64,000 nt of DNA from Pasteurellaceae bacterium. GTDB lineage: Bacteria; Pseudomonadota; Gammaproteobacteria; Enterobacterales; Pasteurellaceae. Below are positions 43,115 through 52,224 of this stretch, piece after piece. Position numbers and translations under genes: made by a program. The notes beneath the pieces were generated by a model. It ran no database searches, was not told the origin of the DNA, and saw only the letters and a list, made by a program, of their open reading frames with translations. The stretch spans positions 3,366 through 67,365 of the forward strand of contig CAAEJV010000013.1 of the NCBI GenBank assembly GCA_900756155.1, given 5' to 3'. The stretch's first letter is position 1. Every line of letters starts with the position of its first letter.

Positions 43115-43142
43115 AAAGTGCGGTTAATTTTGACCGCACTTT
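43115..43142 (+). terminator. USS-pair terminator after pepN
   Basis: AAAGTGCGGT and ACCGCACTTT pair around 8 nt. Only a short T tract follows before pyrD. Confidence 0.7.
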
Positions 43143-43178
43143 CCATTTACAGTGAACTATCCTGAGAGATAAACGAGT

Positions 43179-44198
43179 ATGTATTCTTTAATCCGTAAAG
43201 CCATCTTTTCCCTTGATCCTGAAACCGCCCATGATTTAGTGATTAAATCATTGAATTTAGCGGGTAAACCGCCTTGCCAATTTTTATTGAAGCAGCTTTT
43301 GGCTTGTCCACAAGGTTCGCCTAAGCAAGTGATGGGCATTACCTTTAAAAATCCTATTGGGTTAGCGGCAGGAGCAGATAAAAATGCCGAAGCTATTGAT
43401 GGATTTGGTGCGATGGGATTTGGTTTTATTGAAGTCGGGACGGTTACGCCTTTGGCGCAAGAGGGAAATGCTAAGCCTCGTCAATTCCGTTTAGTGGAAG
43501 CTGAAGGGATTATTAACCGTAATGGATTCAATAATTATGGCATTGATTATGCGATCGAGAATGTTAAAAAGGCAAAATTTGATGGTGTAATTGGGATTAA
43601 TATTGGCAAAAATAAAGTTACACCGCTTGAAAAGGGTAAAGATGATTACTTATTTTGCTTAAATAAAGCCTATAACTATGCGGATTATATTACGGTAAAT
43701 ATTTCATCACCGAACACTCCGGATTTACGCCAATTACAGTATGGTGATTACTTTGACGATTTATTGCAAAGTATAAAGCAACGCCACAAAGTATTAGCTG
43801 AGCAATATAACAAATATGTACCGATTGCAGTAAAAATCGCACCTGATTTATCCGAGAGCGAGCTCGTTCAAATTGCAGATACGTTACTTCGTCATCAAAT
43901 GGACGGGGTAATTGCGACTAATACGACGATTTCACGCGACAACGTCACAGGTTTGAAAAATGCTGAACAACAAGGCGGCTTAAGTGGAAAACCGTTACAG
44001 CAAAAAAGTACAGAAATTATTCGAAGATTACATCAAGAACTGAAAGGTCAAATCCCGATTATTGGAAGTGGTGGTATTGACGGTGTACAAAATGCACAAG
44101 AGAAGATTGAAGCGGGTGCTGAATTGTTACAAGTTTATTCAGGTTTGATTTATCACGGTCCAAGCTTAGTTAAAGAATTAGTGAAAGCGATTAAATAA
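43179..44198 (+). CDS. pyrD: dihydroorotate dehydrogenase (quinone), class 2
   Basis: Membrane-associated FMN enzyme of pyrimidine synthesis. 339 residues. The N-terminal helical extension (MYSLIRKAIFSLDPETAHDL), which contacts the membrane and quinones, marks class 2. Active-site Ser in ISSPNTPDLRQLQ, FMN contacts in NPIGLAAGADKNAEAI and PIIGSGGIDGVQNA. The rnm start follows its stop directly (TAAATG), so the two are co-translated. Confidence 0.97.
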   Translation: MYSLIRKAIFSLDPETAHDLVIKSLNLAGKPPCQFLLKQLLACPQGSPKQVMGITFKNPIGLAAGADKNAEAIDGFGAMGFGFIEVGTVTPLAQEGNAKPRQFRLVEAEGIINRNGFNNYGIDYAIENVKKAKFDGVIGINIGKNKVTPLEKGKDDYLFCLNKAYNYADYITVNISSPNTPDLRQLQYGDYFDDLLQSIKQRHKVLAEQYNKYVPIAVKIAPDLSESELVQIADTLLRHQMDGVIATNTTISRDNVTGLKNAEQQGGLSGKPLQQKSTEIIRRLHQELKGQIPIIGSGGIDGVQNAQEKIEAGAELLQVYSGLIYHGPSLVKELVKAIK

Positions 44199-45026
44199 AT
44201 GACAAAAAAATATGATTTACATTGCCATAGTACAGCGTCAGATGGTGTTTTAACGCCTACAGAGCTTGTGCAACGAGCTCATGAGCAAGGTGTCAATGTG
44301 CTCGCAGTATGTGATCACGACACCGTGATGGGCATTGATGAAGCTAAAATTGAAGCAGATAAATTAGGTATTGAGCTAATTAATGGCGTGGAAATTTCAA
44401 CGAATTGGGAAGGTCGTGGTATCCATATTGTTGGATTAAATTTTGATAAAACGCATCCTAAAATGACCGCACTTTTAGCCGAACAAAAATCACTGAGAGA
44501 AAAAAGAGCGGTCGAAATTGGTTATAAATTAGAAAAAGCAGGCGTCCCCAATGCCTATGACGGTGCGAAAGCTTTGGCCAATGGGGAAGTGACTCGTGCG
44601 CATTATGCGCGTTATTTGGTACAAATCGGAAAGGTTTCAAATGATGGGCAAGCCTTTAAGCGTTATCTAGGTGGTGGAAAATCGTGTTTTGTCAAAGCTG
44701 AATGGGTAGATATTCCAACGGCGATTGATACGATTCATGCAGCTGGTGGTGTCGCAGTCATTGCTCATCCTATGCGTTATAACATGACAGGAAAATGGAT
44801 TCGTCGATTAATTGTTGATTTTAAACAATGGGGCGGAGACGGTATGGAGGTCGCGGATAGTGGACAAACTAAAGATCAGCGTCAATATCTTGCGCGTTTA
44901 GCCAATGAATATGACTTAGCCGCCTCTTTAGGCTCGGACTTTCATTTTCCTTGTGGATGGATTGAATTAGGAAAGAATTTGTTTTTACCTGAAGAGGTTA
45001 AACCAATTTGGACATTATTTGAATAA
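44199..45026 (+). CDS. rnm: PHP-domain RNase AM (YciV/TrpH)
   Basis: 275 residues, PHP metal-dependent phosphoesterase. In E. coli this protein is a 5'-3' exonuclease that trims rRNA 5' ends and degrades 3',5'-linked nucleotides. Metal ligands visible: DLHCHSTASDG (N-terminus), CDHDT, GVEIS, AHPMRY and LGSDFHFP near the C-terminus. Contains two USS copies on opposite strands about 40 nt apart (near 44465 and 44505, the latter imperfect). Immediately after pyrD. Confidence 0.92.
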   Translation: MTKKYDLHCHSTASDGVLTPTELVQRAHEQGVNVLAVCDHDTVMGIDEAKIEADKLGIELINGVEISTNWEGRGIHIVGLNFDKTHPKMTALLAEQKSLREKRAVEIGYKLEKAGVPNAYDGAKALANGEVTRAHYARYLVQIGKVSNDGQAFKRYLGGGKSCFVKAEWVDIPTAIDTIHAAGGVAVIAHPMRYNMTGKWIRRLIVDFKQWGGDGMEVADSGQTKDQRQYLARLANEYDLAASLGSDFHFPCGWIELGKNLFLPEEVKPIWTLFE

Positions 45027-45028
45027 TA

Positions 45029-45056
45029 AAGGGCGGTCAATCCGCCCTTGTTTTTT
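45029..45056. terminator. terminator between rnm and the LysR gene
   Basis: AAGGGCGG and CCGCCCTT pair around TCAAT, then T-rich sequence. It reaches the stop codon of the convergent LysR gene. Confidence 0.85.
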
Positions 45057-45954
45057 ATATTTGACTGTTCTCACACAAACCAAGGCTCGCGAGAAATTCA
45101 ATAAATGCACGAACTTTAGCTGGTAAATGACGACGATTTGGATAAACCACATAAATATCTAAAGGTTTTTGTTTATATTCAGACAAAATTTCAACTAATT
45201 CACCTGAAGCAAGCGCATCTTTGACAAAGAAGCTAGGTGAATTACTGATGCCCAATCCCGCTTTTGTCATTTCTAACAATGCCATACCATTATTGGAAAC
45301 CACTTTAGATTGAATTTTATACCGTTGAATTTGATTGGCTTTTGTTGATTGCCAATGCACTTGATTTAATGATGATTTATAAAGTAAACCTTGGTGATAT
45401 TCTAAATCGTCAGGTGTAAGTGGTGTGCCTCGTGCTTCTAAATAACTTGGAGAGGCAACAAAATGCATAGGGGAGCTACTAATTTTACGCGCAACAAGTG
45501 AGCTATCTTGCATATAGCCAATCCGTAATGCTAAGTCATAGCCCTCAGCAACAAGATCGACACGTTTGTCTTCAAATTCAATTTCTACGTGTAAATTGGG
45601 ATGAAGTTCAATAAATTTAGGCAGGTTAGGCGAAATATAAAGTAAGCCAAAATCACGTGGCACAGAGATTAATAAATTGCCTTGTAAGCTCGTCGCCATA
45701 TTACTAATGCTAGAATCAGCCTCGCTTAAATCTAATAAAATGGCTTGGCAACGTTGGTAATAAAGCATACCAGCTTCAGTTGGTACAATTTTTCGTGTTG
45801 TACGTTGTAATAATCGTGTTTTTAAATGTTCTTCTAATTGTGAAACTAGTTTACTCGCCATCGCTACAGAAATATTCTGTTGGTTTGCGGCTTGTGTAAA
45901 ACTTTGCGTTTCGATTACTTTACAGAAAACCGAAATTGCATTGAGTTTATCCAT
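45055..45954 (-). CDS. LysR-family transcriptional regulator
   Basis: 299 residues. N-terminal winged helix-turn-helix (about 1-60: FCKVIETQSFTQAANQQNISVAMASKLV), linker helix, then a periplasmic-binding-like effector domain (about 90-295). Closest in style to the CrgA/AaeR/DhgR-like LysR subgroup. Normally such regulators control a divergent neighbour; here the divergent neighbour is topA, an unlikely target. Target and inducer unknown. Confidence 0.9.
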   Translation of the reverse strand: MDKLNAISVFCKVIETQSFTQAANQQNISVAMASKLVSQLEEHLKTRLLQRTTRKIVPTEAGMLYYQRCQAILLDLSEADSSISNMATSLQGNLLISVPRDFGLLYISPNLPKFIELHPNLHVEIEFEDKRVDLVAEGYDLALRIGYMQDSSLVARKISSSPMHFVASPSYLEARGTPLTPDDLEYHQGLLYKSSLNQVHWQSTKANQIQRYKIQSKVVSNNGMALLEMTKAGLGISNSPSFFVKDALASGELVEILSEYKQKPLDIYVVYPNRRHLPAKVRAFIEFLASLGLCENSQI

Positions 45955-46051
45955 TTATAAATCCTTTTTGAAAAAAAGCTTGATTTTATCGGCGTAAGTT
46001 TGCAGTATATCGCCAATTTTACAGAATTCTAGTTATATTTTAGGTAAGCAA

Positions 46052-48658
46052 ATGAGCAAATCTTTAGTGATTGTGGAGTCGCCAGCCAAAGCGAAAACCA
46101 TCAATAAATATTTAGGTAGCCAGTATGTGGTGAAATCCAGCGTAGGGCATATTTGTGATTTGCCTACTGCAGGGAGTAGCACTGGCGAGAAGGCTAAACC
46201 CGTTTCCACTAAAGGATTAAGTGCTGAAGAGAAAAATAAAATTAAAGCAGAAAAAGACCGCGCAGCCTTAGTGAAACGTATGGGGATTGACCCCTATGAC
46301 GATTGGAAAGCCAATTACCAAATTCTACCAGGCAAAGAAAAAGTGGTAGCCGAATTAAAATCCCTTGCTAAAAAATCCGATCATATTTATCTCGCAACCG
46401 ACTTGGATAGAGAAGGAGAGGCTATCGCGTGGCATTTACGTGAAGTCATCGGTGGCGATGATAGTCGTTTTAGCCGCGTTGTATTTAATGAGATTACGAA
46501 GAAAGCGATTGAAAAAGCATTCCAACATCCAGCTCACATTAATATGGACCAGGTTAATGCTCAGCAAACCCGTCGTTTCTTAGACCGCGTGGTAGGCTTT
46601 ATGGTGTCGCCATTATTATGGAAAAAAGTGGCGCGAGGTCTATCTGCCGGACGCGTGCAATCTGTTGCCGTGAAATTGGTGGTAGAGCGTGAACGTGAAA
46701 TCAAAGCATTTCAACCGGAAGAGTTTTGGGAAATTGAAGCGCTAACCCAAACAAGTAAGAAAGAAGACTTGCGCTTGGATGTGGTGCAATATAAAGGCAA
46801 GAAATTTGAGCCTAAAAATGAAAAAGAAGCGCAAAGTGCGGTCGATTTCTTAAACAAATCACATTACGTTGTCACAGATTTAGAAACAAAACCAACAGGT
46901 TCTAAACCAAGAGCACCATTTATTACTTCAACCTTACAACAAACTGCAAGTACGCGTTTAGGTTTTGGGGTGAAGAAAACCATGATGTTGGCACAACGTT
47001 TATATGAAGCCGGTTACATCACTTATATGCGTACGGACTCTACCAACTTGAGCCAAGATGCATTAAATATGGCACGCTCTTATATCGAAAGCCATTTTGG
47101 CAAAGAGTATTTGCCCGCTAAACCGAATTTCTACTCGAGCAAAGAGAACGCTCAAGAAGCGCACGAAGCGATTCGTCCTTCTGATGTAAAAACGCTTGCA
47201 GATCATTTAAGTGGCATGGATAAAGATGCGGTACGCTTGTATGATTTAATCTGGCGTCAATTTGTAGCTTGCCAAATGCCAGCTGCACAATATGACAGTA
47301 CAACGGTTACCGTAATGGCTGGCGATTATGAATTGAAAGCCAAAGGCCGTATTTTACGCTTTGATGGTTGGACAAAAGTCTTGCCACAATTAGGTAAAAA
47401 TCCAGAAGACCAAATTTTACCGGCTGTGAGTTTAAACGAAACATTAGCACTAAAAACGGTTTCGCCAAGCCAACACTTTACCAAACCGCCCGCTCGTTTT
47501 ACCGAAGCAGCATTAGTTAAAGAATTGGAGAAACGTGGTATTGGTCGTCCTTCCACTTATGCGGCAATTATTTCAACTATTCAAGAACGTGGTTATGTGC
47601 GCATTGAAAATCGTCGTTTCTATGCAGAGAAAATGGGCGAAATTGTTACCGATCGTTTAAATCAATCCTTTACTGATTTGATGAGCTACGATTTCACCGC
47701 CAACATGGAAAACGTACTGGACCAAATTGCATCCGGTGAGAAAAATTGGAAGGCTGAGTTAAATCAATTCTTCAAAGATTTTTCTACTCAACTTTCTACG
47801 GCTGAATTAGATGAGCTAGAAGGTGGAATGAAGCCGAATAGCCTTGTACTTACTGATATTGATTGTCCAACTTGTGGCCGTAAAATGGCGATTCGTACAG
47901 CAAGTACAGGTGTATTCTTAGGTTGTTCTGGTTATGCATTACCACCAAAAGAGCGTTGTAAAACGACGATTAATCTCATTCCAGAAGCTGAATTATTAAA
48001 TGTGTTGGATGAGGCTTCTGAGACCAAAGCCTTAATGGATCGTAAACGTTGTCCAAAATGTGGCACGGCGATGGATAGCTATATCATCGACCCACATCGT
48101 AAATTACATATTTGTGGTAACAATCCAAATTGTGACGGTTATTTGGTTGAACAAGGCCAATTCAAAATTAAAGGCTATGACGGTCCGATTGTAGAATGCG
48201 ACAAGTGTGGTGCGGATATGCATTTGAAACTCGGTCGTTTTGGGAAATATATGGGCTGTACCAACTGTGATAACACCCGTAAGATTTTGAAAAACGGCGA
48301 GGTTGCACCGCCAAAAGAAGAGCCGGTTCATTTCCCTGAATTGAAATGTGAAAAATCTGATGCGTATTTTGTATTGCGTGATGGTGCTAGTGGTGTGTTT
48401 ATGTCTGCACATAACTTCCCAAAATCACGTGAAACACGCCCAGCAAAAGTGGCCGAATTAGCGCTTTATCGTGATCGTTTACCAGAAAAATTACGTTATT
48501 TAGCCGATGCGCCACAAAAAGACCCTGAGGGCAATGAAGCGATTATCCGTTTCAGCCGTAAAGAAAAACATCAATATGTGACTTCTGAAAAGAATGGTAA
48601 AGCCACAAAATGGATTGTGGATTATATTGATGGAAAATGGGTAGAACGGAAAAAGTAG
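46052..48658 (+). CDS. topA: DNA topoisomerase I
   Basis: Type IA topoisomerase relaxing negative supercoils. 868 residues (E. coli 865). Toprim domain at the N-terminus (VIVESPAKAKTINKYL, then ATDLDREGEAIAWHLRE), catalytic Tyr in GYITYMRTDSTNLS (about residue 325), and C-terminal four-Cys zinc ribbons (CPTCGRKM, CPKCGTAMD, CDKCGADM with CTNC). Followed after one base by a LOG-family gene, so the two are probably co-transcribed. Confidence 0.97.
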   Translation: MSKSLVIVESPAKAKTINKYLGSQYVVKSSVGHICDLPTAGSSTGEKAKPVSTKGLSAEEKNKIKAEKDRAALVKRMGIDPYDDWKANYQILPGKEKVVAELKSLAKKSDHIYLATDLDREGEAIAWHLREVIGGDDSRFSRVVFNEITKKAIEKAFQHPAHINMDQVNAQQTRRFLDRVVGFMVSPLLWKKVARGLSAGRVQSVAVKLVVEREREIKAFQPEEFWEIEALTQTSKKEDLRLDVVQYKGKKFEPKNEKEAQSAVDFLNKSHYVVTDLETKPTGSKPRAPFITSTLQQTASTRLGFGVKKTMMLAQRLYEAGYITYMRTDSTNLSQDALNMARSYIESHFGKEYLPAKPNFYSSKENAQEAHEAIRPSDVKTLADHLSGMDKDAVRLYDLIWRQFVACQMPAAQYDSTTVTVMAGDYELKAKGRILRFDGWTKVLPQLGKNPEDQILPAVSLNETLALKTVSPSQHFTKPPARFTEAALVKELEKRGIGRPSTYAAIISTIQERGYVRIENRRFYAEKMGEIVTDRLNQSFTDLMSYDFTANMENVLDQIASGEKNWKAELNQFFKDFSTQLSTAELDELEGGMKPNSLVLTDIDCPTCGRKMAIRTASTGVFLGCSGYALPPKERCKTTINLIPEAELLNVLDEASETKALMDRKRCPKCGTAMDSYIIDPHRKLHICGNNPNCDGYLVEQGQFKIKGYDGPIVECDKCGADMHLKLGRFGKYMGCTNCDNTRKILKNGEVAPPKEEPVHFPELKCEKSDAYFVLRDGASGVFMSAHNFPKSRETRPAKVAELALYRDRLPEKLRYLADAPQKDPEGNEAIIRFSRKEKHQYVTSEKNGKATKWIVDYIDGKWVERKK

Positions 48659-48659
48659 G

Positions 48660-49220
48660 ATGAACATCACGGTTTATTGCGGTGCGAGTTTAGGTAATGA
48701 TTCTGCCTATCAGACTGCCGCAGAAAAATTAGGTAAATGGATTGCAGATGGTCAACATACTTTAGTTTATGGTGGCGGAAAATTAGGATTAATGGGCGTG
48801 GTTGCTGATACTGTGCTCGCTCATCAAGGCAAAGTAATTGGCATTATTCCTCAATTTTTACAAGACAGAGAAGTTTCACATCCTAATTTGACCAAGACCG
48901 TGGTTGTTGAAAGCATGTCTGAGCGAAAAAATAAAATGGTTGAGCTTGGTGATGCTTATATTGCTTTGCCTGGCGGACCAGGCACTTTAGAAGAGATTGC
49001 TGAAGTGATTTCTTGGGCTAGAATAGGGAAAAATAATAATCCTTGTATTCTATTTAATGAAAAGGGGTATTTCGATTCATTAAAGTCCTTTTTTAGCCAT
49101 ATGGTGAAAGAAGGCTTCTTTACTCAAGGTGATTTTGAGAAGATTCTATTCTCTAATGATCTTCAAGAAATTGAAACCTTTATTGAGAATTATCAACCTC
49201 CAGCATTAAGAACATATTAA
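48660..49220 (+). CDS. TIGR00730-type LOG family protein
   Basis: 186 residues, Rossmann-like, once called lysine-decarboxylase-like. Its signatures VYGGGKLGLMGVVAD and the PGGPGTLEE (PGGxGTxxE) motif define the LOG family, whose studied members are nucleoside-5'-monophosphate phosphoribohydrolases. The ATG overlaps the trailing bases of topA. Biological substrate in this organism unknown. Confidence 0.88.
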   Translation: MNITVYCGASLGNDSAYQTAAEKLGKWIADGQHTLVYGGGKLGLMGVVADTVLAHQGKVIGIIPQFLQDREVSHPNLTKTVVVESMSERKNKMVELGDAYIALPGGPGTLEEIAEVISWARIGKNNNPCILFNEKGYFDSLKSFFSHMVKEGFFTQGDFEKILFSNDLQEIETFIENYQPPALRTY

Positions 49221-49252
49221 AAAAGTGCGGTTAAATTTGACCGCACTTTTTT
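49219..49252. terminator. USS-pair terminator, LOG gene / DUF4198 gene
   Basis: AAAAAAGTGCGGT and ACCGCACTTTTTT lie between convergent genes, with A/T tracts on both sides. Confidence 0.87.
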
Positions 49253-49257
49253 TATGA

Positions 49258-50094
49258 TTAATGGTGATGATGTTCTGGTTTTGGTGGTAATTTAGCACGC
49301 GCTTTACCAACAGGTAAAATTAACGTTGCGTAATTTGCCGATTGTTGGCACACCTTTTGATCTTCAAATGGTTCTTTGTGAATCACTTTAAGTTTCCAAG
49401 CACCTTCAATTAATGGGATAAAGTTAACTTTACCTTCACTATCTGTTTTACCTGAAAACGCTTGTGGTTCACGGTGAGATGTTGCCGCTTCCATATCTTT
49501 TACGACAAAGGTATCAGACGTTGCAATAATCGTTTCGCCCGCAAGTGGTTTGTCTTTATAGAAAATTTGAAGAGGGAAAGCTTCGCCTGCTTTAATTGTT
49601 TTTGGATCTTTGAGTGGCACAATTTCAAGTGGTAAACCGATGCGTGTCATTGCCATCTCTGCATTCAATGGTTTCTTACCAACCACAGTAAAGGCTTTAC
49701 CAAACATTTGAGTTTGTTCGCAATAGAATGCATTTGGTGTACCTTGTAAGTTATCCATTTTCCAACCTTCATTATTTTGTGACCAGAAAGTTGGTTTATA
49801 AGTTGCCGTTACCCAATATGAACCGTCTTTTAACGGTTTTTCTGATTGATATTGGTAGTTTTCACCTTTTTGTACTAATGCTTGCATTTCACCATCTTGA
49901 TTGATGAGTTCCATCGGGGGAAAAATAGCAAGACGTTTTTCAGGAATTTTTTCAACGTAAGGGTAGTCACCATAAGCTAAATCAGCTTTTAAAACGCTAT
50001 TAGAAGCAATTTGTGCCGGTGTTGCAACCCAAACTTCATGAGCTTGCGCGAGCGCGGAGAAACCAAGTAGTGCTGCAATTAATGTTTTTTTCAT
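49258..50094 (-). CDS. periplasmic DUF4198-like protein with C-terminal His tail
   Basis: 278 residues. Cleavable signal peptide (MKKTLIAALLGFSALAQAHE, cut after AQA). The mature protein starts HEVWV. The first half is beta-rich (LADLAYGDYPYVEKIPEKRL); the second half has a transthyretin/Ig-like module (AGETIIATSDTF, SGKTDSEGKVNF) as in DUF4198 proteins. DUF4198 proteins (for example NikK) occur with nickel or cobalt uptake genes. The chain ends PEHHHH and begins with His, which suggests metal binding, but no transporter lies next to it here. Four His at the tail are encoded in the genome, not a tag. Confidence 0.8.
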   Translation of the reverse strand: MKKTLIAALLGFSALAQAHEVWVATPAQIASNSVLKADLAYGDYPYVEKIPEKRLAIFPPMELINQDGEMQALVQKGENYQYQSEKPLKDGSYWVTATYKPTFWSQNNEGWKMDNLQGTPNAFYCEQTQMFGKAFTVVGKKPLNAEMAMTRIGLPLEIVPLKDPKTIKAGEAFPLQIFYKDKPLAGETIIATSDTFVVKDMEAATSHREPQAFSGKTDSEGKVNFIPLIEGAWKLKVIHKEPFEDQKVCQQSANYATLILPVGKARAKLPPKPEHHHH

Positions 50095-50224
50095 TGTCTT
50101 TCCTTTTTAATCAATAAATCAATTTATAGAAAGTCTTCGATAGGGCGGATGAGTATAGCGAAAAAGAAATAGTGAGACGAATAGAAAAAGTTGATTTTGT
50201 GAGAAACTTCACATTTTTTTAACA

Positions 50225-50270
50225 AAAAAGTGCGCTCATCAAAACGATTGTTTTTTTGACCGCACTTATT
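50225..50270 (-). terminator. degenerate USS hairpin after uspE
   Basis: AAGTGCGCTC faces GACCGCACTT; one copy is mutated (GTGCGCT instead of GTGCGGT) so the stem has a mismatch. It lies 23 nt beyond the uspE stop with T runs around it. Weak evidence for termination. Confidence 0.45.
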
Positions 50271-50292
50271 TTAAATAAAAGGCTAAATTGGC

Positions 50293-51216
50293 TTATTTTT
50301 TAGAAGGTTTAATAGCTAATAGGTTACAGCTTAATTTACTAATCACATGTTCAGCTGTATTACCTAATAACGCTGCAGATAACCCCGTTCTTCCCACTGT
50401 ACCTAAAATCACTAATTCTGCTTCAATTTCTTTCGCCACTTCAGGAATCACTTCTTCAGGGAAACCTTCGCGTACATGGGTATGATCTTCATCAATACCA
50501 AATTTTTGACGTAAAGCTTTCATATTGATGAGATGTTGGCCACGAATGCCATTTTCATAACCTGAGGTATTAAATTCAGGTAAATCAATCGCCATATTAA
50601 TTGGCGCAACAGGGTAGGCCGCCACTAAATGTACGTTACCACGGTTTAAGTTCTCCGCTAAATTTATCCCTGTTGAAACTAATTCTTGATTGAATTCATC
50701 TTGATATTCCTGTTCACCCGATACATTCACGGCGACTAAAATACGGCGTTGGTGTTTCCAGTCACCATCACGCACCATTAATACTGGAATTGGACATTTA
50801 CGTAATAATTGCCAATCTACAGGTGTGAAAATCAATGAAGTGAAGCTTTCTTCATCTTTGGTGTATTTTACAACGAGGTCATATTGATTTTTTTCAACTT
50901 CTTCACGAATTGCATCCGCTTCATTGCTGCTCCATACAATGTGAGATTCAAACTCAATTTCTGGATCTGCATATTTATCTAAATAAAATTGTACAGCTTG
51001 ACGTTGTTGTTCAATAGCTGTTTCATGCATCTGACTACGTTCTTCCGAAGAAAGAAGTGCAGACATTTCATAAGATAAGTCATAGACACTCAACAAGGTG
51101 GTGATTTTTACTTTTGTTTCATTTTGTTGTTCTTTAACAAGACGAACGGCACGAGCGAGCGCATATTGTTTTTCATTATCAGGGTTAAGTACAACAAGAA
51201 TATTATTAAATTTCAT
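50293..51216 (-). CDS. uspE: universal stress protein E
   Basis: 307 residues with two tandem UspA folds (about 1-150 and 155-307). It starts KFNNILVVLNPDNEKQYAL, the UspE form. The second domain carries the GTVGRTGLSAALLGNTAEHVI motif of ATP-type Usp proteins. It lies downstream of fnr on the same strand with a terminator between them; in E. coli uspE (ydaA) is also next to fnr. Confidence 0.94.
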   Translation of the reverse strand: MKFNNILVVLNPDNEKQYALARAVRLVKEQQNETKVKITTLLSVYDLSYEMSALLSSEERSQMHETAIEQQRQAVQFYLDKYADPEIEFESHIVWSSNEADAIREEVEKNQYDLVVKYTKDEESFTSLIFTPVDWQLLRKCPIPVLMVRDGDWKHQRRILVAVNVSGEQEYQDEFNQELVSTGINLAENLNRGNVHLVAAYPVAPINMAIDLPEFNTSGYENGIRGQHLINMKALRQKFGIDEDHTHVREGFPEEVIPEVAKEIEAELVILGTVGRTGLSAALLGNTAEHVISKLSCNLLAIKPSKK

Positions 51217-51324
51217 AAAGCCTCCAAGATATGAGATATCAATAGGATAGAAAAGATTTTAAGTGATGACAAGAACCTATTATAAAAAAAGTGATTTTGT
51301 ACAAGTTTTTTGTCTCAAATACTA

Positions 51325-51350
51325 AAAAAGCGTGAAAACTCACGCTTTTT
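51325..51350 (-). terminator. fnr terminator
   Basis: AAAAAGCGTGA and TCACGCTTTTT pair around AAAC, 3 nt after the fnr stop, with T-rich flanks. Confidence 0.88.
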
Positions 51351-51352
51351 AT

Positions 51353-52126
51353 CTATTCCACTAACTGGATTTTGGTTTTATGTACACCAGTTAAATCAAT
51401 CAAGGCATTAATATCATTAATGGTAATATATTTACCTTGAACAGAGAGTACACCTAATTTTTGGAAACGACCAAGCAAACGACTGATAGTCTCAACAGTT
51501 AGGCCGAGGTAATTACCAATATCGCTACGAGTCATGGTTAAACGGAATTCTTTCGCAGAGAAACCACGAGCAGAATAGCGTTTAGATAGGTTATGGATGA
51601 ATGCGGCTAAACGTTCTTCAGCATTCATTTTAGACAGTAATAAAATCATTTCTTGATCGCTTTTGATTTCACTACTCATTAAACGCATAATTTGCTGACG
51701 AAGCTTAGGCATTTTGCCAGATAAATCATCTAAGATATCAAAGGGAATTTCACATACCATAGCGGTTTCCAATGCTTGAGCAAAACTCGGGTGTTGCATA
51801 TTTGTGATCGCATCGAAACCGACTAAATCACCTGGTAAGTGAAAAGAAGTAATTTGTTCTTCGCCCGCTTCACTAATGGTATAAGTTTTAATGGTACCGG
51901 AACGAATCGCATAAATAGAATTAAGCGTGTCGCCCGCTTTAAAAAGGACTTGAGATTTTTGTATAGGCTTTTTACGCTCGATGATGTTATCAAGCTGATC
52001 GAGCTCATGTTCGTTCAATGTGAAAGGAATACAAAGTTGACTAATGCTGCAATCCTGGCAGTGAATCGCACAACCACCAGATTGAACTCTGCGCCCTGAT
52101 TTGGTTTCTGAAACGAAATTCTTCAT
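51353..52126 (-). CDS. fnr: oxygen-sensing regulator FNR
   Basis: 257 residues, CRP/FNR family. Oxygen-labile 4Fe-4S ligands: Cys23, Cys26 and Cys32 in CAIHCQDCSISQLC, plus the central Cys in TAMVCEIPF (about residue 125). The cyclic-nucleotide-like beta-roll is followed by a dimer helix and the HTH DIGNYLGLTVETISRLLGR, whose recognition helix is the FNR type (ETISR). It turns on anaerobic respiration genes. A candidate FNR box overlaps its own upstream region. Confidence 0.97.
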   Translation of the reverse strand: MKNFVSETKSGRRVQSGGCAIHCQDCSISQLCIPFTLNEHELDQLDNIIERKKPIQKSQVLFKAGDTLNSIYAIRSGTIKTYTISEAGEEQITSFHLPGDLVGFDAITNMQHPSFAQALETAMVCEIPFDILDDLSGKMPKLRQQIMRLMSSEIKSDQEMILLLSKMNAEERLAAFIHNLSKRYSARGFSAKEFRLTMTRSDIGNYLGLTVETISRLLGRFQKLGVLSVQGKYITINDINALIDLTGVHKTKIQLVE

Positions 52127-52158
52127 TAGTTCCTCAAATCGATAAATATAGTGTAAAA

Positions 52159-52172
52159 TTGATCTAACGCAA
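52159..52172. promoter_or_regulatory. candidate FNR box upstream of fnr
   Basis: TTGAT-CTAA-CGCAA matches the FNR consensus TTGAT-N4-ATCAA at 8 of 10 positions, 33 nt before the fnr ATG. This is consistent with autoregulation, which is known for E. coli fnr. It could equally serve the divergent peptide gene. Confidence 0.45.
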
Positions 52173-52224
52173 TTATTCTACCACTAAATAGTCAATTTAA
52201 GAAGTTATCTACGAGTAAATAGGT

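Noticed and set aside
49258..49275. C-terminal run of His codons as a cloning tag
   Set aside because: Only four His, encoded by GCAC/TCAC-type codons in continuous genomic context with a natural stop and terminator after it; no vector sequence.
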